Shown: positions 1-11,156, numbered from the stretch's first letter. The stretch: DNA of 64,000 nt from Pomphorhynchus laevis (GCA_012934845.2 WNNJ02001809.1:62001-126000), one strand, 5' to 3'. Numbers and translations are program-made. The notes: generated by a model not told the origin, from the letters alone.

Positions 1-130
1 TGGTGGATTCAAATTGCGAATATTAGTTACCGCACACACCAAATATAGAACACATAAATTGTGTAATTTGGTATATAAGCCAAATATAAACCAGCATTTC
101 GGCGACAAAGAATCAGCAGAAGCAGTTAAA

Positions 131-203
131 GGACCTAAACACGTAATGTAGGCGTGGACTCACTGCTGATGAGGTCCACCCACGCTGATTGTAGTGTACA
201 GTG
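131..203 (+). ncRNA. Degenerate copy of the family A hammerhead-like RNA
   Basis: Lies exactly 360 bp before the intact copy and keeps CTGATGA (166-172) and all stem I, II and III strands. The G of the GAA strand is T (136), and the last pair of the extra helix is A-C. A hammerhead needs that G, so cleavage is unlikely. Confidence 0.65.
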
Positions 204-490
204 ATGCTGATAGGATTCAAACAACCACACGAGGATAATATCAAACCAACCAGTTAAGAATAACGGCTCATGCATGCAATATTCACAATAGTAAAAAGAT
301 AGCTTACGGTTTACTGTCCAGTGAACATATCGTATAAGATCGGAATAAAAAATCGGTGTGTGGTGGATTCAAATTGCGAATATTAGTTACCGCACACACC
401 AAATATAGAACACATAAATTGTGTAATTTGGTATATAAGCCAAATATAAACCAGCATTTCGGCGACAAGGAATCAGCAGAAGCAGTTAAA

Positions 491-563
491 GGACCGAAAC
501 ACGAAATGTAGGCGTGGGCTCACTGCTGATGAGGTCCACCCACGCTGATTGTAGTGTACAGTG
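491..563 (+). ncRNA. Hammerhead-like ribozyme, reordered strands (family A, intact copy)
   Basis: In order the sequence shows GGACC (491-495), GAA (496-498), ACAC (499-502), a linker, GCGTGGG (512-518), CACTG (521-525), CTGATGA (526-532), GGTCC (533-537), CCCACGC (539-545), a linker, GTGT (554-557), A (558) and CAGTG (559-563). GGACC/GGTCC forms stem II, ACAC/GTGT stem III and CACTG/CAGTG stem I, leaving GAA, CTGATGA and a GTA cleavage triplet exactly where a hammerhead core needs them. GCGTGGG/CCCACGC is an extra helix. The unit at 131-203 has the same layout, but the first core G is T and one extra-helix pair is lost, so it is probably inactive. That it is a ribozyme is inferred from structure and covariation. 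Confidence 0.75.
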
Positions 564-622
564 ATGTTGATAGGATTCAAACAACCACACGAGGATAATA
601 TCAAACCGACCAGTTAAGAATA

Positions 623-740
623 TCAAATATTAAAATTCGCGCCAAATACCTGCATCATTCAAAGTTATTATCGAAAATTGTGCAATTATTCAATGTTCTC
701 ATTACTAAATGCATGTTATAAACATGAAACTACGAAGCAG
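623..740 (+). mobile_element. Penelope-like element, 5' flank fragment
   Basis: This stretch matches 14322-14445, which there leads directly into the N-terminal coding part of a PLE (14.45-14.71 kb). Here it follows the hammerhead array and stops near 740 at the ubiquilin-like pseudogene. The order hammerhead repeat, then PLE 5' sequence fits the known placement of hammerheads in PLE terminal repeats. Confidence 0.6.
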
Positions 741-1990
741 TATAATCTTGATTTGAATTCTGTAAATTTTGTAATACTGTTGTTGCATAAGCTGTTTGTC
801 TATTGCTTGGTGATCGAATAGAATCCACATCAGATGAAGTAGGTTGACTATTCATTTGATTATCGACTAGACCGCTTATATTTGAAGATATTAACTGTGA
901 ATATACTTGTGGGGATGTTCCTAAGACGAATTAGGTTCTGTAGAATTTGTACAATCGTCCTCAATGCTCGAGTATTTGTGGATAGAGCACGAATTTCAGG
1001 TATTGGCCACTGACTTATAAACTCATGAATTACACGATGTACTTGTTCTCTTTGTCTTTCGTCCTGTATAAATTCATATGTACGCAGCAGATTAAGAAGA
1101 ATCTTAAGCAGATTAAGTATAATACTAGGATCGCGGATAGAGTTATTTATGTTTGGGTTAAAACTTGATGCCCGCAACATGTCGAATAACATGCGAGGAT
1201 TTTCAGCAGCGCCTACTAATAATTGTTGAGGGTTCATCGTAGAATACCGATTAGTGTTTTCGCTTGACGTAGATTGCAAAGGCGACTCTAAACGGTTTGA
1301 ATTAGATACATATGATCTAGACGAATCGATTTGAAATGTAGTATTCTGAGATGCCCCCGGGTTAGGCAGGAGGTTTGTATTTTCAGTTCCTACTTGACTA
1401 GTGTTAGCTGTACTAGATGAGCTAGAATTAGTATTTAGAGGGTTATCACCAAACTGCTCATGTGCACATTAAGCATTGGTTCTTGAAAATCGCGATAAAT
1501 TCTCTGTCGAACATTATATCCGCTCGGTAAACTCTCAAGGTTAATCAGGGCTCTATCATGGTTTCTCGTAATTTCCTGTATAGTTGTAGGAATACGAATC
1601 ATTTCCATTGTTTGACGCATTAAATCCGGATTGTTAACGAATTGTGAAACCTCGTAGTTCTGCTCCCTCACTCTTTGCATTTGTGGATTGTTAAGCTTAA
1701 TTGAACTAAGCAATGCAGGATTACTCATAAGTCCTTGAGCCAAATTATTACTTAGAAGGCTTTGAATTGCATGCGGATTAGTCTGAATAGTGCCAAAAAT
1801 ATTTTGTAGTATTTCAGTAAAATATGAATTTCCAAATGGAAGGCTCGAAAATGATGCAAGTGGTAATCTGGATAATGTTGCAGTTTCATCGTTATGTTGA
1901 TCAATATTCGGTTGATGCATATCAACCCCTCCTTAATTGTTGGTGATTGCTGAAGCGACAAAGAAGCATTATTTGGTTGATTAGATGTGG
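740..1990 (-). pseudogene. Ubiquilin-like pseudogene
   Basis: On the minus strand, 1920-1435 encodes a ubiquilin STI1-type region: repeated LMSNP and NNPQMQ segments, then NNPDLMRQTMEM, RNHDRALINLES and a QEPMLN ending, all typical of ubiquilins. After QEPMLN the match moves to another frame (HEQFGDNP, then a Ser/Asn/Thr-rich linker), and 1279-860 carries a second STI1-like segment with NPQQLL and AENPRMLFDML. A third frame takes over near 950. No N-terminal ubiquitin-like domain or C-terminal UBA domain was found. The upstream part (about 2000) is replaced by a LINE on the same strand. At least three frame changes in an intronless copy suggest a decayed retrocopy. Confidence 0.75.
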
Positions 1991-3990
1991 AGTGATATGT
2001 CGAAGGTCGTCGTGGAGACATGAGTTGCAGGACAGGCATGTCAACCTCAGAATGGTCGCCTTTGACCACGGAAGCTGTCCGAATATTGGAGTCATGAACT
2101 ACCTCAACTGACTGGGCCTCGGGCTACCGTTTTTATTTCAGCACTGACCGTGCTGCAATACGGCCTCCGTTTCTACATGACATATAACGAGCAATGAATC
2201 GAATTAGCTTTTCCCCTTGGGGGTTCCATCCTCCGTAAGTTTCAACAACTGCTGCCGTAAAACTGTATCCATTCTCCTCTAATTTGCGTTTATATTTCCT
2301 TTCCTTGACACAGGTAATATATTTGCTTGCGGCATAGCCAGGGATCTCAGAAGCCATGGAAAAATAAGTATTTTGTTGTGGGTTAGTTACGGAAATATCA
2401 ACTGCTAAAGGAGGGTCTTATAAAATAGAATGTCCGCCGGACTCTCTCGCAAACCACGAACTAGGTTGGGTACCTCATTTGCCACCCTCAATCCAGCAGA
2501 AACCGCTGCTTGAAAGACTGTATCCCTCAAGCTATCATGTCGAATTCCAGGGTGACCTCCAAACTGACATGTTAAGGCGTGGAAGCCGAATTTGTCTGCC
2601 ATCCTAAGGCAGCGTCTGCATCGATAATCACTGTTGCAGAGAGACATCCCTAACCAAAGAGGTAGTAGAACAACAAATTCATTGGGTGCCAAGTTCATAT
2701 GTGTGGCTTTGCTAGGGACGGCCTGTAACCAAGCACACGCGTGTGGGCATGAAACTTCCAATAATCGGGCAGTATTGAAGCGATCGGCATTCTCCAAAAT
2801 CCTGCGGTGCGACACTTCGTCAATGTGACAAGATAATCCTCGTTGATTTGTTTACGGATTTCCTACATGTTGCGGAATAATAGATTTAAGAAATTCGTAC
2901 CCAGGGAAAGTTAAAGGGTCAAGGTTTAATTGGCTAGCGACAGTGTCTACACTGGACAGGAAGGCTGCCTGAGAGTGTTGGAAGCAGCTTCGAAGGCCCA
3001 GTCCTCCCATCTTCAGCGGTAAGCAAGCTTGCATCCACGCCCACTTATCGGGTTGAATAGAAGTGATATTGCTAAAACACTTCAATATCAAGCGGTCGAA
3101 CAAACGGAAAAACTCTTCGCCGAAGGAAGGGTCTATAGTGCGCATTAAATGGTTTACCCGTGGAGCGGATGCGCAGCTACGAAGCAGGATGAATGCAACT
3201 TGTGGGTCAGGGAGATTTTCGAGCGAGTCCAGAGTTTGACGCAGGGATGGTAGAACAACATCGACAAGGTATCCCGAACAATGTTCCTTAGACCCGATGG
3301 GACTTCCAAAAATTGTAAAGTTTTTTGTGGTGTTGACCAATGTGATCCATGGGCATCTGTTCCTTATCAAGTCGACCTTGTCTGCCCTACCAATTACTTC
3401 GGTTTTTTTCAGTTAATAGACAGTCCAATCGCAGGAAAATTAGCAGCAAGACGAGCCAGAGCCTCGCCCACCGCAACAGGAGTACCGCCGATTATTCCGT
3501 CGTCGAGGTACCACCTATTTAAGCTGATACCTTCAATCTCCGATATCTGGACCACAATCGGATCAATCGCCAGGCAAAATAGAACTGGACCAAGAGGATC
3601 TCCTTGTTGTACCCCTCTTCTAGACTGAAGAGGTTTCAGGCTACCGAACCGAAGGCTCGAGGTAGTGCCGTAGCACCATGATGTTCATCGACTAATTTCT
3701 GGAAAATTCTTACTGATCGCGTTGACGAAGGAATTCCGGTTCAGCGTATTAAAAGCGTTAGCCAAGTCGATTTTAGCCCAAACCCAATTGATATCTTGAT
3801 CATGAAGTTGTTGTAGCCGACGTGCTTGATGTACTATCTGTTCCATTCCGTTTGGCGTCGCTACACCGAGCTAGTGCGGATGGAGGGATTCGGCAAATCG
3901 CTGTCGAATCCTGAGCAGCGCAAGTTCACAGGTCCGTGTACCCGAAGATGACCTGATGCGTTAAGGCGAAACGATCCGCCACAGACTGCG
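1990..3990 (-). mobile_element. Non-LTR-type retroelement: RT plus nuclease-like C terminus (family N, copy 1)
   Basis: The minus strand carries broken pieces of one polyprotein. RT motif A (DLANAFNTLNRNSF, near 3.75 kb), motif B (GVQQGDPLGPVLFCL, near 3.6 kb) and motif C (WYLDDG, near 3.5 kb) come first. They are followed by the thumb region (3370-2852), a Cys/His finger (CRRC...HALTC) with an RHDSLRD helix and a PADI motif (2815-2405), and a C-terminal ETYGGWNPQGEKL segment (2357-2133) typical of a PD-(D/E)XK-like fold. Several stops and frame changes make it dead. It inserted in or beside the ubiquilin-like pseudogene. Other copies lie at 9.8-10.4, 43.2-44.9 and 51.1-52.9 kb. Confidence 0.75.
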
Positions 3991-3999
3991 CAACTAGCC

Positions 4000-4331
4000 G
4001 TATTCGCTTGCATGTTATCCCAAGCTCGGTTTTGTATTAATTAATTGTAAGCCGTTGGTTCGTAGCTGATTCGTAGTTGATTCGTGATTATTATTGTTGA
4101 TTGCGAGTTTTGATTGCAAGTAGTTATTAATTAGCAGCCGCGTCCACGATTGAAACCACCGGCACCACGATTGTGAGAAAAACTGCGACTCATTTGTATG
4201 TATATTAGATCTTTTTAAAATTTGATTAATCTCTTTGTCATTATGCAAATCTGTAGGAGATATTGTATGTATATTAGATCTCTAACTTTTTTTAGGTATC
4301 TAACTTTTTTATTAGATCTCTAACTTTTTTA
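4000..4331. other. No gene seen; short direct repeats
   Basis: Contains short tandem copies of an AGATCTCTAACTTTTTT motif (about 4262-4333) next to the start of the PLE sequence. No coding signal was found. Confidence 0.5.
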
Positions 4332-4830
4332 ACATGAAACTCAGTCTTATTTTGTACATCCCTATCATCCTATTTGGGGAAAATTTGAAGGATTTGACCA
4401 CTTAAATGTTAACTGGCAAGGGATAAAATAATTGATAAAGTATTTGATGGAAACATTAAATTTGACAAATTCTGTAAGACCGATCTAATCAGCAAACGAA
4501 TACATGAACCAAAGTACCAAAGAATTTTTAAATATTTCGTACATGGAGAATTTCGTCTGCGTAAACAATTGCAGAAAAACAAATAGTATTCGTTTAAAAT
4601 CGCTTTAAAAAAATTAAACGGATATTTTGTACATTCCTATCCTCCTATTTGGGGAAAATTTGAAGTATTTGGTCCACTTAAATGTCAACTGGCAAGGGAC
4701 AAAATCATTGATGAAGTATTTGATGGAAATATTAAATTTGACAAATTCTGAAAGACCGGTCCAATCAGCAAACGAATACATGAACAATAGTATAAAATAT
4801 TACTTTATAATAGTACTTTATACAATATTA
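4332..4830 (+). mobile_element. Two tandem PLE N-terminal fragments
   Basis: The segment at 4354-4610 matches the PLE N-terminal region at 14.45-14.71 kb, including codons for ISKRIHEPKYQRIFKYFV and LRKQLQKN. A second partial copy begins at 4625. Both are interrupted. The pair looks like a local duplication of a 5' PLE piece. Confidence 0.65.
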
Positions 4831-4889
4831 TAATGAATGAATTAAAATGCCTTTATTAATAACTTCGAAGCAACTATCTTAGCTTCTAC

Positions 4890-4985
4890 TACCTGAGGCT
4901 ATAGGGAGCCACCCTCACAATATTTTTGGCTGTAGAGTGCCACCCTTACAATATTTTTGGCTGTAGGGTGCAACCCTTACATTTT
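4890..4985. repeat. Tandem repeat, about 34 bp unit
   Basis: Three adjacent copies of a unit containing GGCTGTAGGGTGCCACCCTT followed by an ACAATATTTTT tract. No coding content. Confidence 0.7.
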
Positions 4986-5079
4986 TTAGTTTTTCTTTTT
5001 CTTCGATTTGCCTTTGTTGTTTGGATTCTTTGTTCAATTGGCATATTATATATTATAATATTATATACTTTATATAATT

Positions 5080-5300
5080 AAATCAGCTAACTGAGTCTAC
5101 GTATTTAATATAATTATAAAATAAACAAAACATAATAATGCTAAATCAAAATTTAATAATTAAATAATAAAATTAATAATTGTTTTTAGATTTTCTATAA
5201 TTTAAATCAAGTTAAAAAATAAAAATAAAAATAAAAAATAAAATTTAAAATAAACGTCATTTTTATGAATTGACTAATAAATAACAGACGTATAATAAAT
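5080..5300 (-). mobile_element. PLE 3'-end fragment
   Basis: Read on the plus strand it begins AATCAGCTAACTGAGTCTAC and ends near AACAGACGT. The same block forms the far 3' end of the minus-strand PLE at 25.58-26.85 kb, so this is a minus-strand 3' end whose coding part is missing. Confidence 0.65.
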
Positions 5301-5317
5301 AACAGACTCAAAGTAAG

Positions 5318-6213
5318 CAAAGCACACATCAAAAAGTATTGTAAGGTAATCGAAATAAATACTGGTATAAAACACTATTTCAGTATTAATTCTACAAAAG
5401 AATTTTCAGAATAAAAGTAATACAAAAAAAACGTTAGAAAAATCAATTAACATAATACTTGAAAATTGATATACATACCTATGTTATTACCAATTATACC
5501 TATCCTATTTGTTAACTTTATTAAATTTGTTAATAACTCTTTAAAAAATAAATCTAAATTATATAAAGATATGAAATATATTAAATATAAAAATGTGGAT
5601 ATTGAATAAATAAAATTATTAAAAAATATGGACATCTATATTTAGACAAATAAAAAATGTTTCAATGGGAGATAATATTTTATCCAGGTAGCCTCATTCT
5701 TAATAAAGCAAATATTTATGATAAAGAAGATATATATCTAAATATGAACAATAAATTAACATCAATTAAAACTACTTTTAATTTATATCGTAAAGATTAC
5801 ATATTTAAATTTACAAGAAACATATTTTTGCATGAACATTCATGCATACCATATAACATAAAATACAATAAATTAAATAATGAAATTTTAAGAATTGCAA
5901 CAATATGTAACGATATTGGCTTTCTTCAAAATCATTTAAATAATTTAATAGATACATATTTTAAACTAGGTTACTATAAAAATAACATAAAGCAGAAAAT
6001 AGTAAAATATATAAATCAACACAATAATATAAAGAATAAATTTAAAACCACTATTAATATAAAATATAATACATAAAATAATAAAATTTTAAGAATTGCA
6101 ACAATAGTAGCCCAATTATAGCTGACTTGTTTTTAAGCTTTATAGAATATGAATTTGGTCATAACTGTGTAAAAACTAAATCTAAACTATATAAATATAT
6201 AAAATAAATGTTT
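5318..6213 (+). mobile_element. Decayed PLE reverse transcriptase pieces
   Basis: A short RT segment (5318-5410) is followed by a 139-codon open stretch at 5657-6076 that matches the end of the PLE RT: SLILNKANI, LYRKDYIFKFTRNIF, HEHSCIPYNIKYN and ATICNDIGFLQNHL. From about 6100 a second PLE copy starts (region of the IIADLF motif). No complete RT is present. Confidence 0.75.
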
Positions 6214-7589
6214 CGATATATTGATGAAATATGTGTATTTTACTCTAATAATTTTTATTCAATAAGCGAACAAATTTATCCAGGTAGAGTTATTCTTGAT
6301 AGAACCAATATCAATTAATAAGTTATATAAACATTAAATTAACATCAATTAAAACTATTATTAATTTATATGGTAAAGATGGTAAGAAACATATTTTTTA
6401 TAAGCATTCATACAAAAGATAATATTAAAGATGATATATATAATATTATAAATGAAATAATAAAATAATGAAATCTTAAGAATTGCCATAATGTGTAATG
6501 ATGTTTCCATTCTTCAAAATAATTTAAATAATTTAATAGATAAATATTTTAAACTGGGTATCTATAAAAATAAAATAAAACAGAAAATAGTGAAATATAT
6601 TTAAAATGTTTTGGAGGAGTAACTGAGTTGAAACGTTAATAAGTCTGCACATTATAGTATTCAATCGCATTTAATGATGATTCAAAGGTACCGTTCCAAG
6701 ATAAGAATCCATAGCGCAAGACGTACTGCTTTGTTATTCAAAATTAATTCAAAATCTAGCAGTAAAGAAATCGTTTACAGCCTGATGAGAGTTAAGTATA
6801 CGAGAGTTAAGTATGATGGCAATCATATAAAGGAAATTCAGTGAATTTAAATCAATTACATTGTAAACGGGTTTTAAATACCCACCTCTATGGTGGATAT
6901 TTATGGCCTGTATGTGATAATAACGTATTTATAATATCTATGTGATTCACATATTCTCATCTATTATGTGATTCACATATTCTCGTCTATTATATGATTC
7001 ACATTATTACATCTAATTTGGTGGTAAACATTTTAATTTTATTAAATGTCTGAGTGGCAAGGCGACTGAATAAATAGTTTGTTATAACTCCACTAAATCA
7101 ACTGCCGCGATTCCTACTGCAGGATCAAAAATTACAGCAGCCAATGCAAAACGTGCAAAGTGTAACACTAATATAATTATTTTACGATATTATAAAATGA
7201 TACTACGTAATTAAAAATAATATAATTTTTAAATTGAAGGACCAAAAATATTTCGTACCTTGTAAGTTTTTACTGCGTAAACAATTGCAGAAAAAAAATA
7301 TTATTTTTTATAGCTTTCTCTCACCATTGGTCTCCGTTGTAATCATCCTCGTTGCCATTTGTTCCTCTCCCTTTCGAACTACTTGGGTTCCGTGTAAAAG
7401 TCGGCTTGTTGTTTCTCAATATCTACTTATTCTAACGGCCTGGATCATGTCATCCGTCTGACTCTTTTTTCTATGAACTGTTAAACTTACTTTCTTTCAT
7501 CTTCCTCTCCGGTTTACCTTGCGCTGTACTAGGTGATATAAATGTTCGCTTAGACCGTCCTTGTGATTTCAATACCCTAAAGACGATTT
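6214..7589 (+). repeat. Direct segmental duplication, copy 1
   Basis: Nearly identical in sequence and order to 17744-19115. It holds a decayed PLE RT C terminus, the PLE 3' region (including a CTGATGA-bearing segment near 6782), a second PLE N-terminal scrap (KYFVPCKFLLRKQLQKKN, 7243-7300) and the start of a LINE endonuclease region. In this copy the LINE continues to 8.93 kb; the other copy stops at 19115. Confidence 0.85.
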
Positions 7590-8930
7590 CTACATTTAAC
7601 GATCATGATTTTCAAATAATGTCTCCTCATTGTTCTTCTGCTATGCATATTCTTAGCGGTACCCTCGATATTGTTGCCATACCTTCGCGTCTTGTCTTGT
7701 CTTCTTCATTGTGCATATCTGATCCCGCTCTATCTGACCACTTCCTTGTTACATGTTCTCCTTCTTTGTAAAATATCAATGTTCCTGCAAAAATTATCTC
7801 GTGTCGTTCTTGGAAATTCCTCGACTTTTCCCTTCTTCGCTCTCATATTAACCGCTCTCCGTTAATGTATCCTTCTTCTATCTACCAATCCCCTAATTAC
7901 TTATGTACCCTCTTTGACAATGTATTTTGCTCTATCCTCGATAAAATTCTTCCTCTTAAAACTTTTGTTAAATCACGGCAAAATCTTGCAACATAGTTCG
8001 ACTCTGAGTGTGTGACTTCAAAACGCCTCCTGCGTCGTTCTTTCAGAACTTATCATTGTTATCTCATACTATCTTCAGAACTTGACTTATCATTTTATCG
8101 TAACCAATTCTTTGCTCTTCGTCGTTCGAATAGGCAACTTCTGCGTTCTAATTCACATATGTTTTGTCGAAACAAACTGGCTTCCGCTAATGACTCCCGA
8201 ACTAAATGGAAAACTCTTGATTCTCTACTTTCACGTTCTTCTGTCACCTCCACTCTTGATCCTTCTCAATTCTTCGATTACCTAATTTCAAAAACTATTA
8301 CTCTAATCGATGCGATCATCGTCCTTCCACAAACTTCTTGCATCTCGTCTGTTCGTATCCCTGAGCTCTTTTACCTACTTGCGAGATTTATCCAATCTTA
8401 TGTTAAACTCCAATAAATCATAGATAGTCATCTTTCATGGCGCCCCTGATACTAAAAAGAAACTTAAAAGACTAGCACGCTCTGCACTCCTCCATTTTGC
8501 ATCTCAACTACTCCCCATCTTTATGAGTAGAGTAAAATATATGGGTTAACAGTTACGGTAAACTGGTAGGCGAAAGCCGGCCTAGATAGACTTAAACGTA
8601 TCCTGAGGAGAGCTAGTGGACTCTGAAACTAGCCATCACTTGTCGCTGAATGGGAAAACTTAAGTACGACTTTGGGGGTACTCGGGCTATCTATGCGATT
8701 AGTCTTATTCTCTAGACGACGTCCTACAGTGCAAACTCTAAGGTTTCTCAAGCTCATCATGTCGAGATTACTGACCATAGTCCGTCTCGACTGGACTTTT
8801 TAGGGGGTGAGAGACCCTGAATGGATCAGTCGGAATGCGGCGCGCTGGTGCTACCCGGGGCTCAGATTCCTTTGGACATGAGGTCGTAAGGGTTGAAGAG
8901 GAAGATAGATGAAGTCAACAAGAATAAAGA
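7300..8930 (+). mobile_element. LINE with APE-type endonuclease, RT core deleted (family L, copy 1)
   Basis: Around 7520-7740 the reading is LGDINVRLDRP, then GTLDIVAIPS and SDPALSDHFLV, the C-terminal motifs of an APE-like endonuclease. The linker before the RT follows (8012-8416, Arg/Ser-rich with KWKTLDSLLS). The RT catalytic core is absent: at about 8430 the sequence jumps to the end of the protein (VKYMG near 8535) and to a 3' tail that also ends the LINE at 34.88-35.83 kb. The motif style suggests a CR1/L2/Jockey-type element. Stops and the internal deletion make it inactive. Confidence 0.7.
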
Positions 8931-9780
8931 AGTATTTTTCCTTTACTGTCTTGTTGTTTTTGCTTTCTCTGGATAATTATCGGTTGTATTATTAAGAAAA
9001 CCTTTATTTATTTAGAATTCAAGCCCGTTTATTTTTTGTTCTTACAGAATAAGGAATATTAAGCATTTCAAAATAAAGTTCAAGTCTTCTATCCCGTTTC
9101 GACCCGTCACAGCCAAGTAAAAATATTACACGTGAAACCAGTTATATCATCAATAGGATATGACATAATTGTATCTGATCTGCTCGATTTTTAAAGTAGA
9201 ACTATTTTCGATTGAATATCTTTTATTATAGAAGCTTATTAGCACCGCTTCCAAGTATCTCACTGATTCAATAATCGATGTGAAGGCCAAAATGATCTCA
9301 TTATGCTGCTTGATATTTGTCTCAACGAATATTTTTACACGGTTTGATGAGCAGAAGTAGCTTCATCTTTGGTCAACCTCACGCTATGAAATCGAAATTC
9401 ATATATAAAACTCTTCAGCTTGCATATTTAAGTAAAACGTCGAACGATTTGTTCAAAGATGACGAGCTTACCGCGTCTACGTGAAAATGTAAATAGTTTT
9501 GAGTATTCAATTAGTGATTTGTTCTAAATATTATACAAAATTGCGTCGCTAGTACACTGAAAGGTTCTAGGTAATATATGTAATTTGCAGTTTTGGCACT
9601 AACATCAAACACATAAACAGTTTTGTGTCGGATCTCGAACGTGACATGGACAACGATGTATAAATCGTTGCTTGGAATAATGAATATGTTGCTTGGAATT
9701 ACGTTGTGCATTATGATACTTGGAACCGAGACATTATAGACGTCACTATATCAAAAACGCATATACAACTATTATATATG
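8931..9780. other. No gene recognised
   Basis: AT-rich sequence. A 66-codon minus-strand open frame (9711-9511) has no recognisable domain and no flanking splice signals that I trust. A GCGTCTACGT motif near 9475 resembles the one at the PLE 3' ends. Confidence 0.4.
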
Positions 9781-10430
9781 CTCAAACATGTGTGGCCATT
9801 CCGGAGAGTGGCCACAAAAGAGATGAGTAGAGAAGAGATGAATCGCGGAAGTACGCACCCGCTGGATTGCCGTCACACAAGAGCACACATCCGTTACACC
9901 GGAGTAAACTAGATACATCGGATGGCCCTTGCAGCAATATGTCTACTTTCAAGGTTGGAACCGATTGGCATCTCAAGGATCGATCGAAAGCGCATAGATG
10001 GATCGACTCTAATCCCGTGATCATCCGACCGTATTCTAATATGGGAATTTACCTGTCTCAATACCCTTGCACCGACCTATCAATCTCAAGCTGTGGCAGA
10101 AGGCAGTGTCGTTGTCAGTAACGCAAAGTCAAGACAAAGATCAAAATTTCAGAGATATCGATACCCGCGATTACGAGCTCGTACCAGTTGCGATCAAGTC
10201 GGTTGGTGCTGTGTGCTCGAGTGCAGCGACATTTTCTCTGAGCGCTGGGAAATGGTCTGGTTCGGACGACTTGCGTCAAGCGGTCATCGTCCTTGCTCAT
10301 GCAGCGAATCAGTGCGGTTATCGCGCGGGGCAACGCCGCCTGTTGATTGGAGGCCGCCAAAGACAAGGCGTTGCTCATTTTCTGAACTTGATTTCAAACT
10401 ATGCATTAATTTTTTATTAAAAGAAATGTA
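9780..10430 (+). mobile_element. Family N retroelement 3' end (copy 2)
   Basis: The plus strand encodes YELVPVAIKSVGAVCSSAATF (about 10160-10240). It is the counterpart of YLFVSIAIKTLGAVGFSASAF in the copy at 43.2 kb, a conserved C-terminal segment of the nuclease-like domain. Frame changes follow. Sequence before 10.06 kb is poorly resolved. Confidence 0.6.
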
Positions 10431-10685
10431 AAATATTTTACTGTTAAAAATATATTAGAATATTATATACACTCGATATTGAATATTATTTTTTATGATA
10501 TTAATTATTTCGTGGTAAAATTGTTTTGCTGATAGCTTTAGCGAAAGCTAGCGAAATATAACAAAACGGTTTTCTCTATTTTGTTAATATTGATTTAATA
10601 TTGAAAAATTAAGGAATGAATCAAACTTATTTCATTGTAATAAATTATTGTCGAAATCAGCCTATAAAAATATAAAAAGGAAAAA

Positions 10686-10693
10686 ATTTATTT
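10686..10693 (-). terminator. Poly(A) signal of the FABP gene
   Basis: On the minus strand an AATAAA lies about 50 bases past the FABP stop codon, followed by a T-rich tract. Position and sequence fit a polyadenylation signal. Confidence 0.5.
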
Positions 10694-10739
10694 AAATTCA
10701 GCTGAATTCATTAAACCATCAATTCGTTGATGTTTATAA

Positions 10740-11156
10740 TCACAATCGCTTAAAGATACGCTTGCACACGACATCTTTGGCTGTGCATGTCGTAACCATA
10801 CGATCATTGCTATCTTCTAGCTGTCTGTCAATTACGGTGAGAACTGCGTCTTTATGTTTTTGAGTTTCCCTCAAGATTTTGTCATCCACAATATTGAAAA
10901 TTGATGTTGCTTTTTCATCATGCAGTGCCACGCATTCAACCTCTTCATTGAGTTTGAACAGCAACTTTGTCGTCTCTAATGTCTCTGGTGACCCTATTTC
11001 CATTTCCCATTGATCACCACTAATGGTAAAAGTAATCGTTGGCTTAGCAATTGCTCCAATTTTGCGCATATGCCAATTAACATTTAGGGCTTTCATGTAT
11101 TCCTCGAAATTTTCCGAAGATTCCAATTTCCACTTACCTGCTATAGCTGTAACCAT
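10740..11156 (-). CDS. Fatty-acid-binding protein (FABP/CRABP family)
   Basis: A 138-residue cytosolic lipocalin-fold protein that would carry fatty acids or other hydrophobic ligands. It starts with the family signature (GKWKLESSENFEEYMKALNV, residues 7-26), followed by RKIGAIAKPTITF and FKLNEEVE. An arginine in VIDRQL and the C-terminal CKRIFKRL box follow. The last box usually reads R-x-Y and binds the fatty-acid carboxylate; here it is R133-I-F135, so the tyrosine hydroxyl is missing. Length is normal. The whole gene is one exon, whereas most animal FABP genes have introns, so it may be a retrocopy. It has a TATA-like box upstream and a poly(A) signal downstream and no breaks, so it is probably expressed. 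Confidence 0.9.
   Translation of the reverse strand: MVTAIAGKWKLESSENFEEYMKALNVNWHMRKIGAIAKPTITFTISGDQWEMEIGSPETLETTKLLFKLNEEVECVALHDEKATSIFNIVDDKILRETQKHKDAVLTVIDRQLEDSNDRMVTTCTAKDVVCKRIFKRL

Larger units (their letters stand above)
1..622 (+). repeat. Tandem 360-bp repeat (family A), about 1.7 units
   Basis: The 360-bp unit begins at 1 and again at 361 with the same opening sequence. The second unit follows the first until about 622 and then runs into other DNA. The array may continue to the left of the window. Each unit contains a conserved block (about 115-240 and 475-600) shared with the 368-bp units at 55.74-57.18 kb; that block holds the hammerhead-like RNA described separately. Outside the block the two families have largely drifted apart. 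Size and tandem form resemble metazoan retrozymes (inference). Confidence 0.9.

Noticed and set aside
10067-10431. Three overlapping open frames at 10.07-10.43 kb as host genes
   Set aside because: One frame matches the family N retroelement C terminus; the others are shadows.
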